From contig JBCAMK010000001.1 of assembly GCA_038503065.1 (NCBI GenBank), forward strand, positions 2,728,001 to 2,792,000: a DNA stretch of 64,000 nt, read 5' to 3'. The stretch is from Paragyromitra xinjiangensis. Lineage: Eukaryota > Ascomycota > Pezizomycetes > Pezizales > Discinaceae. Positions 50,311 through 59,536 of the stretch are shown in pieces (the first letter of the stretch is position 1; every line of letters begins with the position of its first letter). The position numbers were made by a program, and so were the translations under genes. The notes beneath the pieces are model-generated. The model saw only the letters and a list, made by a program, of their open reading frames with translations, did not search any database and was not told where the DNA came from.

Positions 50311-51238
50311 TTATTCTGTATCTGTTTCATACTCAGAACTATCTGATGACACAATATCCTCTCCTCCAAGCTCCACTGCTTGAGTAGCATCAATTCCCGA
50401 AATATGAAGCCTTTTTCTTTCTTTAGGTGGTGACAACAATGACAATATGGGATTGATGTTTCCATTCCCTACATGACGTTTAATATGCAGTCTAAGATTG
50501 CAATACATAACTGTGTGTAACTTTCTTTCATCTTTATCTTTATCCTCATATCTTATAGGATAGTAAAACCCGTTTTGCAAAAATAATCGAGTACACCACA
50601 TCATCGTGGTTTCCGGAAGATATATATCATGATCTGTTTCAACTCATCCTTTTAGCATATAAACGTTAATGTTAGATTGTAACAAAAAAATGAGACTGTT
50701 ACCATAACCATCCAGTCTTTGTTTTAACTCATTTAGTTTTTGTTTGCAAGGCTTTACTCCATAATTCACAACACCATCGGGAGGATAATGATAGTTGTAA
50801 TCTGGTTGACCAGTAGGCAAATTTGGCCTATTGGGTTGATGACGAATTTTGTGATCATTCCAGATTCTCACAAAGTGCTGTAGTCTTATTCGTACAAGTG
50901 GAAGGTAAATAAAAAGTAAAGCAATTTGATCCTCGTCACTACCATCAAATAAATTCTAATGCTGCAGCCAAATAAAATGCTTCTAAATATGTGTTAGTTA
51001 CTAGTAACTAGTTCAGGGTGCAGGTAAATTATTACTTTAAACTCAATTTCCGCACTTTTTGTTAGTTGACTCCACCAGCTTTCAATTCGTACATTTTTTA
51101 CTGATGTACCATACCAAAAAACCTCCGGGAATGTGATAGCTGGATTATTTACTTGATGTAATTCCCAAAAACTCTCAGCAGTCATCATAGTTTCAGTTCC
51201 TCGATCAGCTCGTAAATGATAGGGGAAACAGTTTTGCG
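50311..51238 (-). pseudogene. Integrase-core-like gene, 5' part cut off by the LTR insertion
   Basis: Reading away from the LTR edge, the minus strand gives YHLRADRGTETMMTAESFWELH, then FWYGTSVKNVRIESWWSQLTKS, then RIWNDHKIRHQPNRPNLPTG...YHYPPDGVVNYGV, and a C-terminal acidic piece ending at 50311. The DRGTE and RIESWW blocks hold an Asp and a Glu placed as in the integrase-core-like (DDE-type) domain found in many uncharacterised fungal and animal genes. Frame changes between the blocks could be introns or decay. Its N-terminal part is missing here and should lie beyond the other LTR, past position 64,000. Confidence 0.6.
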
Positions 51239-51640
51239 TTGTGGGCGAGTGCGTAGGAGACTCTGCCAGTTTGACGCAGAGATCTGATATTCGCTGCCTT
51301 TGCGCTGTGAAGAAGAGGCTGCGTCGACGCGGACTTCGATGTCCTATAGCGAGGCACATATATGCGGATTATTAGGCGTGGAATCGAGCGAATAGGAAGG
51401 ATATATTCGATACGAATTAGGCAAGGCAAGAGCCCGCCGCAAAGGAATACGATACAAAAATAGATAGGTAGGTAGATAGATAGATAGGAAAGAATTGAGT
51501 AGTGAATAGGAATAGAATCGACAGGAAATGTTGAACAGTAATAGAAATCCTCCGCTGTCAATACCCCTAACCCTTATACACGTGACCGCGCACGTGACTT
51601 ATCCATCGCTTCCTTCCACCTCCCGCGCGCCCCACCACAA
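51239..51640 (-). repeat. 3' LTR, about 402 bp
   Basis: Ends are TTGTGG...CCACAA (element orientation), a 6-bp inverted terminus including TG...CA. The left edge matches the internal edge of the other copy exactly and then diverges. A purine tract lies directly outside the right edge. Position 51321-51330 carries the GCGTCGACGC palindrome. TAGATAG microsatellite DNA lies at about 51470-51486. Confidence 0.88.
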
Positions 51641-51652
51641 TCCTCCCCTCCT
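51641..51652 (-). promoter_or_regulatory. Polypurine tract
   Basis: Read on the minus strand this is AGGAGGGGAGGA, directly before the 3' LTR start TTGTGG. This is the expected plus-strand primer of reverse transcription. Confidence 0.8.
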
Positions 51653-51806
51653 ACAATGGCCGTCCCCTGGCCATTAACCCCCTTCTAAAACAGAGAAAAC
51701 AAAGGAATCATATGCTAATCTATACGTAGGAAACACGAGAAACAGAACGAAACGAGAAACAGACCAAACCAACCAAAGAAACCTCCCCTCCTAAGACTCC
51801 GCACCC

Positions 51807-53508
51807 CTACCAATTCATCCGCTTCCTCCGTCGCTTCTTCTTCCTTCCGACGCCGTGAAAGCTTCCGCTAGCAGGAGACTGCGTCGACGCGGAGTCTTCT
51901 GCCAAAACGCGAGTTTCCGGAGGAGGCATTTCCTCATTAGCAGCAGCAGGCGGGGCAACGTCAGCAGCAGACGAATCCTTAACAGCAACAGCAGCTGCGG
52001 CGGCGACATCAACAGGCGGATCCTCCAATTCCTTCTCCGAGTCCTCCAATTCGGGCTCTATTTCCTTTTCCACCTCTAATTCCTCCCTAATAGGAGATAC
52101 CACTTCCTCTTCCGACTCCACCTCCACTTCCGACTCCACCTCCACTTCCGATTCCACATCCGAACCAAATCCTGCCAGCGAATAACCTCCACGCAGCAAC
52201 GAATCCTTGCCTTCCTTGGTAATTCGCATGGGAGGTTCCCAAGTGCCCGTATCTCTGGCGTGGAAATAGGAATTCGGACCGAAATCTCGCCTCTCCGCCC
52301 ACTCCTGGACCTTATACCCCTCCCTCATAGCCTCCATCAACTTCCTCCGCACTTTTCTCACCAATTTCCACGCCTTCCGCTCATCTGCCCCCAGCAAGAT
52401 CTCCAACTCCCAACGCACACGAGCCGATTCCCAATCCACCAATCCCAACAGCGCATCTCCGATCCCCCACACCTCGGACCTCTGGCATACTCGCAAAACT
52501 TGTTTTAAAGCGGCTATGGGCGTTAATTTGCCCAGTAGGATTCCGTGGCAGCACGGTCAGCGAGCGGTGCGCTTCAGCGATGTCGGCACGTGAGCCCATT
52601 TCCAGGAATTCCATGGCTTCTCCGTCTCCCTGGATGGCTGTGGGCCAATTATTCACCGTTCTCCGCTGCAGAATTGCCTTATCTTTGGCGCCGGCAGTTG
52701 CTCCGTGAATTAGGTGCGGCAACGAGATTCGAAGGTCTCCAGGTGCGCAAACCACGTTCGTTTCCTTGCCAAATGACGCCTCATCCTCCTGCAAATACGT
52801 CTTAGTGGTCCGGAAAGAATTCCCATCCTTGGCATCTCCGCGCGCCTCCACACGAGCCCACCAATCCGCGAGGTGATTCTGGAAGCCTTCAACGACCGCG
52901 GTACAACCTTCTGGGATTTCCTGATCCAGCGAAAGCGAGGTTTGGATGTGATTCACTCCCACGCCCGTATCTAGAGCCTTCCGAGGATTCAGATCTATAT
53001 GGCGGAATTGCGTATAATCTCCAGGCAGCGAAAACTTAGCGTAGTGAGGAAAGGCCAGCATACGATAGGCGCAGTCCGACCTCGCAGCCAGTACCAGGAC
53101 GTAATATACGGGATCCTGCCTAATTGCCTGCTGTAGTACAGAATGATAGCAATTCCGCAACCAGCCCGTTGAATCACTCCGTTGATGGTGGAGATATAGG
53201 TCGAATTCCTCCGAGATCTTAGCCCAAAGCTCCGTTTCCTCCGTCAACCACCTAAACGCCGGAACCACGCAATTGCCTTTCTCTAGAAACGCATCCCAAG
53301 CCTCCTGACTGCCAAAGCGCGCAAAGATTTCCCCTCTATCAAACTGCGGAAGTTCCCACGGAATTGGCTTCCACAGCAAAGACCCCAAATCGTCCGCCTC
53401 CACTTTAGCCCTCGCTCCTTTCCTAAACCAACCATAAGTCGCTGCCGCAGCGTGAAGATTCCCTATTGAATCCCAGTGCCTGTGGATGTGCTGCAGGCGC
53501 AGCGTCAT
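51807..53508 (-). CDS. Accessory ORF 2: putative 2OG/Fe(II) dioxygenase with acidic and basic tail, one frameshift
   Basis: From the ATG at 53508 the frame encodes a double-stranded beta-helix pattern. The HxD is H170-D172 in QFRHIDLNP; then come NHIQTSLSLDQEIPEGCT and VVEGFQNHLADWW, APGDLRISLPHLIHGATAG with distal H268, and QRRTVNNWP with the 2OG-binding Arg at 282/283. These are the iron- and 2-oxoglutarate-binding residues of the dioxygenase superfamily; no known subfamily could be assigned. Near 52520 the frame shifts by one; the other frame (to 51807) gives a helical region (WGIGDALLGLVDWES...), a Glu/Ser-rich stretch with repeated VESEVE, SASTQ at the palindrome 51881-51890, and a terminal KKKRRRKR nuclear-localisation-like cluster. 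Substrate unknown: DNA, RNA or protein oxidation are all possible. Confidence 0.7.
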
Positions 53509-53887
53509 CAGCAAAAAACGGAAATGCCGTAAAGTCCCTCTGGACGCCAAAATGCCATGGCGGAAACATACCCTTCTGGATGCAGCGTGGTCCAACTACA
53601 TGTCGTCCAGAAGACATGGGGTAGGAGCTCTGGTCATCTGGAAGGCAGCGCTGGAAGCTCTAGCCGTCTGAAAGGCAGCGCTGTAGGCCCTGGTTGTCTG
53701 GACGAGCTCTGGTCATCTGGACGAAGCCTGTCGACCTCTGTACGTCCGGGGGAACCCCTTGCAGGGCCAGCACATTTTGGTAGGTTTGGAATTGCACGCT
53801 TTGCTAGTATGGCTCGAATTCTTTCTATTGATACATCTCCTACTATTCTATGAATCTATCTATCTATATATATGTACAAACATTTAC

Positions 53888-54800
53888 TACCCACAGAGAA
53901 TCGATCAATTGGCGCAGGGAGCGGAAGCTGCAGCAGCGAATTGACCATATGGCGGAAGCGGAGGAAGCGCAGGCAGCGAATCAACCATATGGCGCAGGCG
54001 CAGGCAGTGCAGGAAGCGAATCGACCTATTGGCGCAGGCGCAGGAAGCTCAGGCAGCGAATTGACCTATTGGCGCAGGCAGCGGAAGCTGCTGCAGCTGT
54101 GGCGGAGGCGGCGGAAGCTGCAGCAGCGAATCGACCTATTGGCGCAGGCAGCGGAAGCTGCAGCAGCGAATTGACCATATGGCAGAAGCGGAGGAAGCGG
54201 CGGAAGCTGCAGCAGCGAATCGACCATATGGCGCAGGCGCAGGCGCAGGCAGCGCAGGCAGCGAATCGACCTATTGGCGCAGGCAGCAGAAGCTGCAGCA
54301 GCTGTGGCGGAGGCGGCGGAAGCTCAGGCAGCGAATCGACCTATTGGCGCAGGCAGCGGAGGCTGCTGCAGCGAATTGACCAATTGGCGGAGGCGGAGGA
54401 AGCTCAGGCAGCGGATTGACGACCTCCAGGAGGCGGCGGAAGCTCAGTCAGCCGATCGACCATATGGCGCAGGCAGCGGAGGCTGCTGCAGCGAATTGAC
54501 CATATGGCGGAAGCGGCGGAAGCGCAGGCAGCGAATCGACCTATTGGCGCAGGCAGCGGAAGCTGCTGCAGCGAATTGACCATATGGCGGAAGCGGAGGA
54601 AGCGGCGGAAGCTGCTGCAGCGAATCGGCCATATGGCGGAAGCTCAGGCAGCGGATCGACCATATGGCGGAAGCGGAGGAAGCGGCGGAAGCTGCAGCAG
54701 CGAATCGGCCATATGGCGGAAGCTCAGGCAGCGGATCGACCATATGGCGGAAGCGGAGGAAGCGCAGGCAGCGAATCGGCAACCTGCCAGAGGCTGGCAG
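53888..54800. repeat. Minisatellite, about 21 variable units of roughly 33-70 bp
   Basis: Units carry GAATYGACCTATTGGCGCAGG or GAATYGACCATATGGCGGA followed by AGCGGAAGCTGCWGCA-type tails in variable number. All three plus-strand frames are open over long stretches, and a minus frame is open too, since the unit lacks stops. It separates the two accessory ORFs. A GGCA microsatellite follows at about 54845-54870. Upstream, 53625-53730 has a second, looser repeat (CTCTGGTCATCTGGA). Confidence 0.9.
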
Positions 54801-55260
54801 CGAATTTAGTTGCCTTCTGAGCTCGCTTGGGCGGAAGCAGCGAGGCAGGCAGGCAGGCAGGCAGGCAGTGTGAATCGAACCGAGTCTAGGAGGCATATCA
54901 GCGGGAGTCAAATAAACGGAAGCAAGACGTTACCTAGGAGGTTCTTCGGAAGCAGAGCTTATTGCTCGAGGCCTAAATCTCACGATGTTAGTAGGGAATG
55001 GGTGGGAGAGAATAGGGGGAAGCAGATGGGAAGGAATAGGGGGAGGTGTCTTAGTAGGCGTTGCTTAGGCGACACCTAAGCAAAGCTTGAAGATTTTGAA
55101 AATCGCTAAGTGCCTAGGGTCAGGGTTTTGACTTAGCGAAATAAAAAAAAAAGATCCGGCAGCTATACGCATCGGGAGGGTGTCGGACGCACACAGGTCG
55201 GTTGGTGAAAGCACGGGCTTCAGGAAGGGCGCTCGGGTGTTGGCTGGCGGTAAGAGTTAG
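54801..55260. other. Spacer inside the retrotransposon
   Basis: Between the minisatellite and accessory ORF 1. It holds the GGCA microsatellite and GGGGGAAGCAGATGGGAAGG-like purine-rich DNA; no gene seen. Confidence 0.5.
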
Positions 55261-56583
55261 TCAGAGCGCATCTAGATGCAGCACAGGCGCAGGCAGGCCG
55301 TCAGGAGGGGTTTGAGAGGCAATGCCCCTCTTCCAGAGGGTCAAAATGCCATTATACAATGTTACCCTTCTGGATGCCTTTTTTTTTTTACTGATGGTCA
55401 TCTCCGCGCGGTTCAGGCGCTTGACATACAGGCCAACATACGATGCCAGCCGCTGTAAGTGCTCCCAGCACAGATTATCAAGCCCTGCCTCCACGCCATC
55501 CAACAGATATTTCCCCTGCGAGGCAAGCGGTACCACTTCTGCGCTTCGATATTTGCGCAGATTAGATACCCACGCCTTGGAGAGATATTCTCCACAACCA
55601 CATGCTTCGGACTTATGGATATCCTCTTCCTCTTCCTCTTCCAATTCCACACCTTTCTGCACCTCTTCCGCTTCTTCTTCCGCCACTTCCTTCCCCTTTC
55701 CTTTTTCCAATTGGCGCTGCGTTTGCGCCTCCACAGCCTTACCAACCACCTCATCCTCCTCCGGCACCAAGCGAGTCTGCGTCGACGCGGAGTCCTGATC
55801 TTCCGCCCCACTCTCCACTTCCTCCACTACTCTCTCCAGCGACTTCCCCTTCTTAGCAGCCTTTGGCTTAATCTGCTTCGGCCTAACTTCCACAGGCCAC
55901 GCCAACACCAAATCCTCATCCTGAACCTCCTCTTTCGTTTCCTTCCCCTCTCCTGCCTTCGTTAACCATTCCTTGGCATATGCCACATCTTTAGGCATGA
56001 ATACCAAGGCTTTCTGTTGGCCGGAGGTTCGATCCTGCAGGCGCATTCGATAGCCTGCATCCAGCGCCTTCCAGGCTTGGCTCATTGACCACCCATCTCG
56101 AGCAATTGCCGCTAATTGACGTAGGAAATGCTCTGAGAATTGGCGCAGGCGGTACTCTTGTGGATCGAACTCCTCCTCCCATTGGTCGCCCCACTTCTCA
56201 CAAATCAACTTCCTCGCCCTTTCCTTCCTGCCATCTGTGGCTCTATAACGCTCTTGCGCCGGCGCAATCACGTTATCATAGTCCATCATAGCCCTAAACG
56301 CCGCTTCTCCACCAAACTGATCCCATAGCCCCTCTTTCTCCACATAATCGGCCCAAATCCGCGAGATTCCCTCATCTGATACCTCCCGCGCCTCTGCAAA
56401 CACCTCCAGGGCATCCTTAGCAACGGCGGCTCGAGATACGGGATCTTTGTGCGCTGCCATGGTCTTCTCGATTAGACTGCGCAGGCCATGTTTGGCGCGC
56501 TGCTGCAATACGCTTTCTCTCGTGATTTCGACGATTTCGTTGGTGCCCGTATGGCCTGAGGTTTTCGGCGCTCTGTGTACCAT
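55261..56583 (-). CDS. Accessory ORF 1 of the retrotransposon, 440 aa, unknown function
   Basis: ATG-started, uninterrupted frame in the same orientation as gag and pol. I recognise no domain. Residues 20-220 are helical and charged (VLQQRAKHGLRSLIEKTMAAHKD, YRLRQFSEHFLRQLAAIARDGWSMSQAW). The middle is a long acidic and Lys/Glu-rich segment containing SASTQ at the GCGTCGACGC palindrome (55779-55788). The end has CGCGEYL, WVSNLRKYR, and a basic KKKKASRR cluster that could be a nuclear signal. There is no signal peptide or TM span, so it does not look like an env gene. Its position after integrase suggests a subgenomic or readthrough product. Confidence 0.7.
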   Translation of the reverse strand: MVHRAPKTSGHTGTNEIVEITRESVLQQRAKHGLRSLIEKTMAAHKDPVSRAAVAKDALEVFAEAREVSDEGISRIWADYVEKEGLWDQFGGEAAFRAMMDYDNVIAPAQERYRATDGRKERARKLICEKWGDQWEEEFDPQEYRLRQFSEHFLRQLAAIARDGWSMSQAWKALDAGYRMRLQDRTSGQQKALVFMPKDVAYAKEWLTKAGEGKETKEEVQDEDLVLAWPVEVRPKQIKPKAAKKGKSLERVVEEVESGAEDQDSASTQTRLVPEEDEVVGKAVEAQTQRQLEKGKGKEVAEEEAEEVQKGVELEEEEEEDIHKSEACGCGEYLSKAWVSNLRKYRSAEVVPLASQGKYLLDGVEAGLDNLCWEHLQRLASYVGLYVKRLNRAEMTISKKKKASRRVTLYNGILTLWKRGIASQTPPDGLPAPVLHLDAL

Positions 56584-57380
56584 TTTCTTGACCGTACTTG
56601 GCGACAGCGACTCTGACTTGCTGCTTCTCGTTTTTCTGCCTTCTGGAGTGCTTTGGGGCCAGCCGGCTCATTTATGGGAGTAAACATGGCACGCTGCTGT
56701 TTCATGATGACGTAGTAGAACAAAGAAGTGGTGCCCAACTTGAAAGCTCTGATATATATGCGTCGAGGGCCAGCTTGATAGCTGAGGTCAACTTGATATC
56801 GAGGGATCCAACTGGCAGCGAAGGCTTTCGACGAGATCCTTCCTTTAGGCGAGAGATGTAAGGGATTAGTCCTAGGAAGCAGGTTTGCTTCCCCCTCCCC
56901 TCCTAATAAAGAAGAGGTCATGGCGTTTCTGATACCTCTGCGTCATAGCCCTAAGCCCTATTCCGCCGGCGATTCCCGCAGAGCCCCAACCTTAATTCAA
57001 CTTCGACCACCGCCAAACATAGGAAAATACACTAAATCCGCCAAATACAGGTACAAAAATAGGAAAAATACAGCTAATAGAAACATAGAACTCCGAAGGA
57101 ATTAAACAGGAATTGACTGAGGAATATACGAAGGAATAGACGACTAGATAATACGAAGGAAATACAGGCAAATAGAGACGAATCAACTGACGAATTGACG
57201 AGGAGTATACAAAAGAAACGACGAATAGTAGATAAAGGAATACATGAAGGAAATATATGAAAGAAACGACGAGCTGACGAGGAATAGACGAAGGAATATA
57301 GCAAGAAACGAAGAAACAGCGAATAAGAATCCAAAGAAACGGTACAAAAGAAACTCGTAAGGGACCCCCCTTTAGTGGTA
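56584..57380. other. Spacer between pol and the first accessory ORF
   Basis: 57050-57340 is A/G-rich low-complexity DNA with degenerate GACGAAGGAATA-like words. A 149-codon minus frame (56921-56472) overlaps the next ORF and may be its 5' extension through a frame change. Otherwise I see nothing. Confidence 0.5.
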
Positions 57381-57791
57381 TTAAGGCAACTGCACGTAGA
57401 AGCCCCAGTCTTTCTTAGGCTTCACACGCTTACCACCAACCACAGAAACATCTTCCTCCATTTCCACATCTTCAGCCTCCTCTGGCATTTCCCGCGTCGA
57501 CGCGGACACCTCCGCGTCCTCCTCTCCTAACTCTTCAGCGAATTCCTCTGCGAGATCTTCTGCGATTTCCTCTGCGATTTCTCCTGCGCGTTGAAAGAAG
57601 CGTTTAACACGGTCTGGAGGCGTAGTACCGCCTAAAAGCGTGCCATCGAGCTCCTCCAAAACCACGGTGCCTACAGGAGATATTTCCCGGATTCGAAAGG
57701 GTCCACGCCACCTATTCGCCAGTTTATCACTCCATTGCTTTTCCAGCTTCAGATTATGGAGAAGTACGAGATCACCAACGCTTGGGTCTGC
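57381..57791 (-). CDS. Integrase C-terminal piece, frame-shifted from the core
   Basis: Reads DPSVGDLVLLHNLKLEKQW...NRWRGPFRIREISPVGTVVLEELDG, the usual GPF/Y-type C-terminal integrase module, then an acidic Ala/Glu tail with SASTR at the palindrome (57494-57503) and a Lys-rich end. There is no chromodomain. The shift relative to the integrase core fits a single missing base near 57791. Confidence 0.8.
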   Translation of the reverse strand, partial: ADPSVGDLVLLHNLKLEKQWSDKLANRWRGPFRIREISPVGTVVLEELDGTLLGGTTPPDRVKRFFQRAGEIAEEIAEDLAEEFAEELGEEDAEVSASTREMPEEAEDVEMEEDVSVVGGKRVKPKKDWGFYVQLP

Positions 57792-59536
57792 GAATTAGGC
57801 CGTTTTCTCCTATGGGAGTCGAAATACCGCTTATTCTCCGACCTGCTTTCTTTTAGGCGAATCGCTGCTTCCTCAATATCCTCATCTCGCATCTCCAATT
57901 GCCTGGCCCGAGCTGCCAATAAATCCGCCTTAGAGTGGATATCCTGCCACTCAATACTGCCCCACGAACTCAAGGTTATTTCCACTGGAAGCACACACTG
58001 CCAACCAAAAACGAGCTCAAAAGGCGCCTTTCCTGTGGATCTTCTGACCGTAATTCGATCAGCCCAAAGGACGGAGTGGAGATGATTAGGCCAATCCTTC
58101 GGCTGTTTGGAGATCTTCTGCAAAGCATCCACTATTTGCTGATGCCCACGCTCGACCAGCCCATTTGCCTGCGGATGATATGCAGAAACGACCTTTCTAT
58201 TGATATTATACCGATTGCACAGGCGCTCCGTAAATGCCTTATTCTCTGGCCCTCCATCCACCACAATCTTCCTAGGGCATCCGAATCGTGAAATCACCTC
58301 CTGGAATAGGAAATCCGCCACCTTCTCCGAGCTCCCTCTAGTCAAAGCACGTCCTTCCGCCCATCCTGAGAAATCATCTCTAGCGAGGACTAGATACCGA
58401 TTTCGATCACTTCCAGCAGGCATATGCACGATATCTACACAGACCTTCTCGAATAGCGAAGTGCCAAATGTAGGGTGTAATTCGTCGGGATATCTGGCGG
58501 AGGCTCGAAGTTGGCATTGCTCGCAGGTTCGAACGAATTCCTCCACATCTTTGGCTAATCCACGCCACCAAAAGCGCTGAGATATCTTCTTAAACGTGCC
58601 TTCTCTGCCTCTATGCCCTGATTCGTCGTGGAGACCCTTCAGGATTTGCTGCTTTTCTGGTCCATGGCATATCACTCGCTTTGGCGGCTGATTCTCACGA
58701 CCTCTCCGGAATAGGTGCCCGTCTCGAATTAGGAATTTAGTTGCTTCTCGTCTAAACGCCTTTCGCTGCTTTTCCGAGAGATCTTCCGGCATAGATAGAG
58801 ACTCCAGGAATTCGCCAATCTGCTGCCAACGGCCACTATACTCTCCTTTGGCTAAGCATACAAAGGGGTTAATAGGACCTCGCGTCGACGCGAACTCTCC
58901 CGCGGTTACCCGGCTGGCGAATAGTTGATCATCGAGGAACTCCTCTAATTCCTCCACATCTTCCGCTTCTGCTTCCGCCACATCCTCTTCAGTCCCCTTA
59001 CGCCTCGATAATCCATCTGCTGCAGTATGCTGCTTTCCTGGAACGTGGACGACGTCAGAATCGAAGAGGCGAATCCACGCAATCCAACGAGTGACCATTG
59101 CACCTGGAAGATCATTGGCAGGAAGATTCAGTTGGTGAACCAGCGTACGAGCGTCGATTTCCACACGGAATCTAACTCCATAGAGCCAAAAGCGCATCTT
59201 CTTCAGGGCTTTAAGCAGCCCTTTGCACTCCTTCTTCCCCGCGTCATACTGCCTCTCCGCAGGCGCCCACAACCCGCTCTCATACCTGCAAGGATGCCTT
59301 ATATCTCCCAGTAGTTGCATCAACACTGCGCCCCAGCCTTCTCCTCCGGCATCCACTCCCAAAATCAGCAATCCCGCCAGTGGTCCGTACTGTGGCGTAG
59401 CCAGCGCTGGTGCAGTAGTAAGAGCCTTTTTGATCATTTCCATTGCTTCCTCCTGTTCTTCCGCCCATACGAAACCACACCTTTTCGCTGCAGGAAGAAT
59501 AAGCGGCGCGCGATAATTGCAAATCCTTCGATCCAA
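57749..59536 (-). CDS. RNase H and integrase region of pol
   Basis: RNase H: LILGVDAGGEGWGAVL (Asp), YDAGKKECKGLLKALKKMRFWLYG (Glu) and VEIDARTLVHQLN (Asp). The tether LPGAMVTRWIAWIRLFDSDVVHVPGK is typical of gypsy. Integrase: the zinc-binding HHCC (HDESGHRGREGT...CEQC) and the DDE core with CVDIVHMPAG, VVDGGPENKAF and HPQANGLVERGHQQ. All catalytic residues are present. The frame is lost near KRPNSQT; the C-terminal integrase piece continues in another frame. GCGTCGACGC lies between tether and integrase at 58882-58891, encoding FASTR. Confidence 0.92.
   Translation of the reverse strand: MDRRICNYRAPLILPAAKRCGFVWAEEQEEAMEMIKKALTTAPALATPQYGPLAGLLILGVDAGGEGWGAVLMQLLGDIRHPCRYESGLWAPAERQYDAGKKECKGLLKALKKMRFWLYGVRFRVEIDARTLVHQLNLPANDLPGAMVTRWIAWIRLFDSDVVHVPGKQHTAADGLSRRKGTEEDVAEAEAEDVEELEEFLDDQLFASRVTAGEFASTRGPINPFVCLAKGEYSGRWQQIGEFLESLSMPEDLSEKQRKAFRREATKFLIRDGHLFRRGRENQPPKRVICHGPEKQQILKGLHDESGHRGREGTFKKISQRFWWRGLAKDVEEFVRTCEQCQLRASARYPDELHPTFGTSLFEKVCVDIVHMPAGSDRNRYLVLARDDFSGWAEGRALTRGSSEKVADFLFQEVISRFGCPRKIVVDGGPENKAFTERLCNRYNINRKVVSAYHPQANGLVERGHQQIVDALQKISKQPKDWPNHLHSVLWADRITVRRSTGKAPFELVFGWQCVLPVEITLSSWGSIEWQDIHSKADLLAARARQLEMRDEDIEEAAIRLKESRSENKRYFDSHRRKRPNSQTQALVISYFSII

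Noticed and set aside
53850..54911. Long plus- and minus-strand ORFs over the minisatellite (for example 189 and 155 codons)
   Set aside because: Every frame is open simply because the repeat unit lacks stop codons; no start context or conserved domain supports a protein.
55322..55965. Plus-strand ORFs opposite accessory ORF 1
   Set aside because: They are complements of the acidic and Lys-rich codons of the sense ORF and give low-complexity Leu/Pro/Ser peptides.
57381..57665. Chromodomain at the integrase C-terminus (chromovirus)
   Set aside because: The tail is GPF-type followed by an acidic Ala/Glu stretch; the aromatic residues of a chromodomain are absent.
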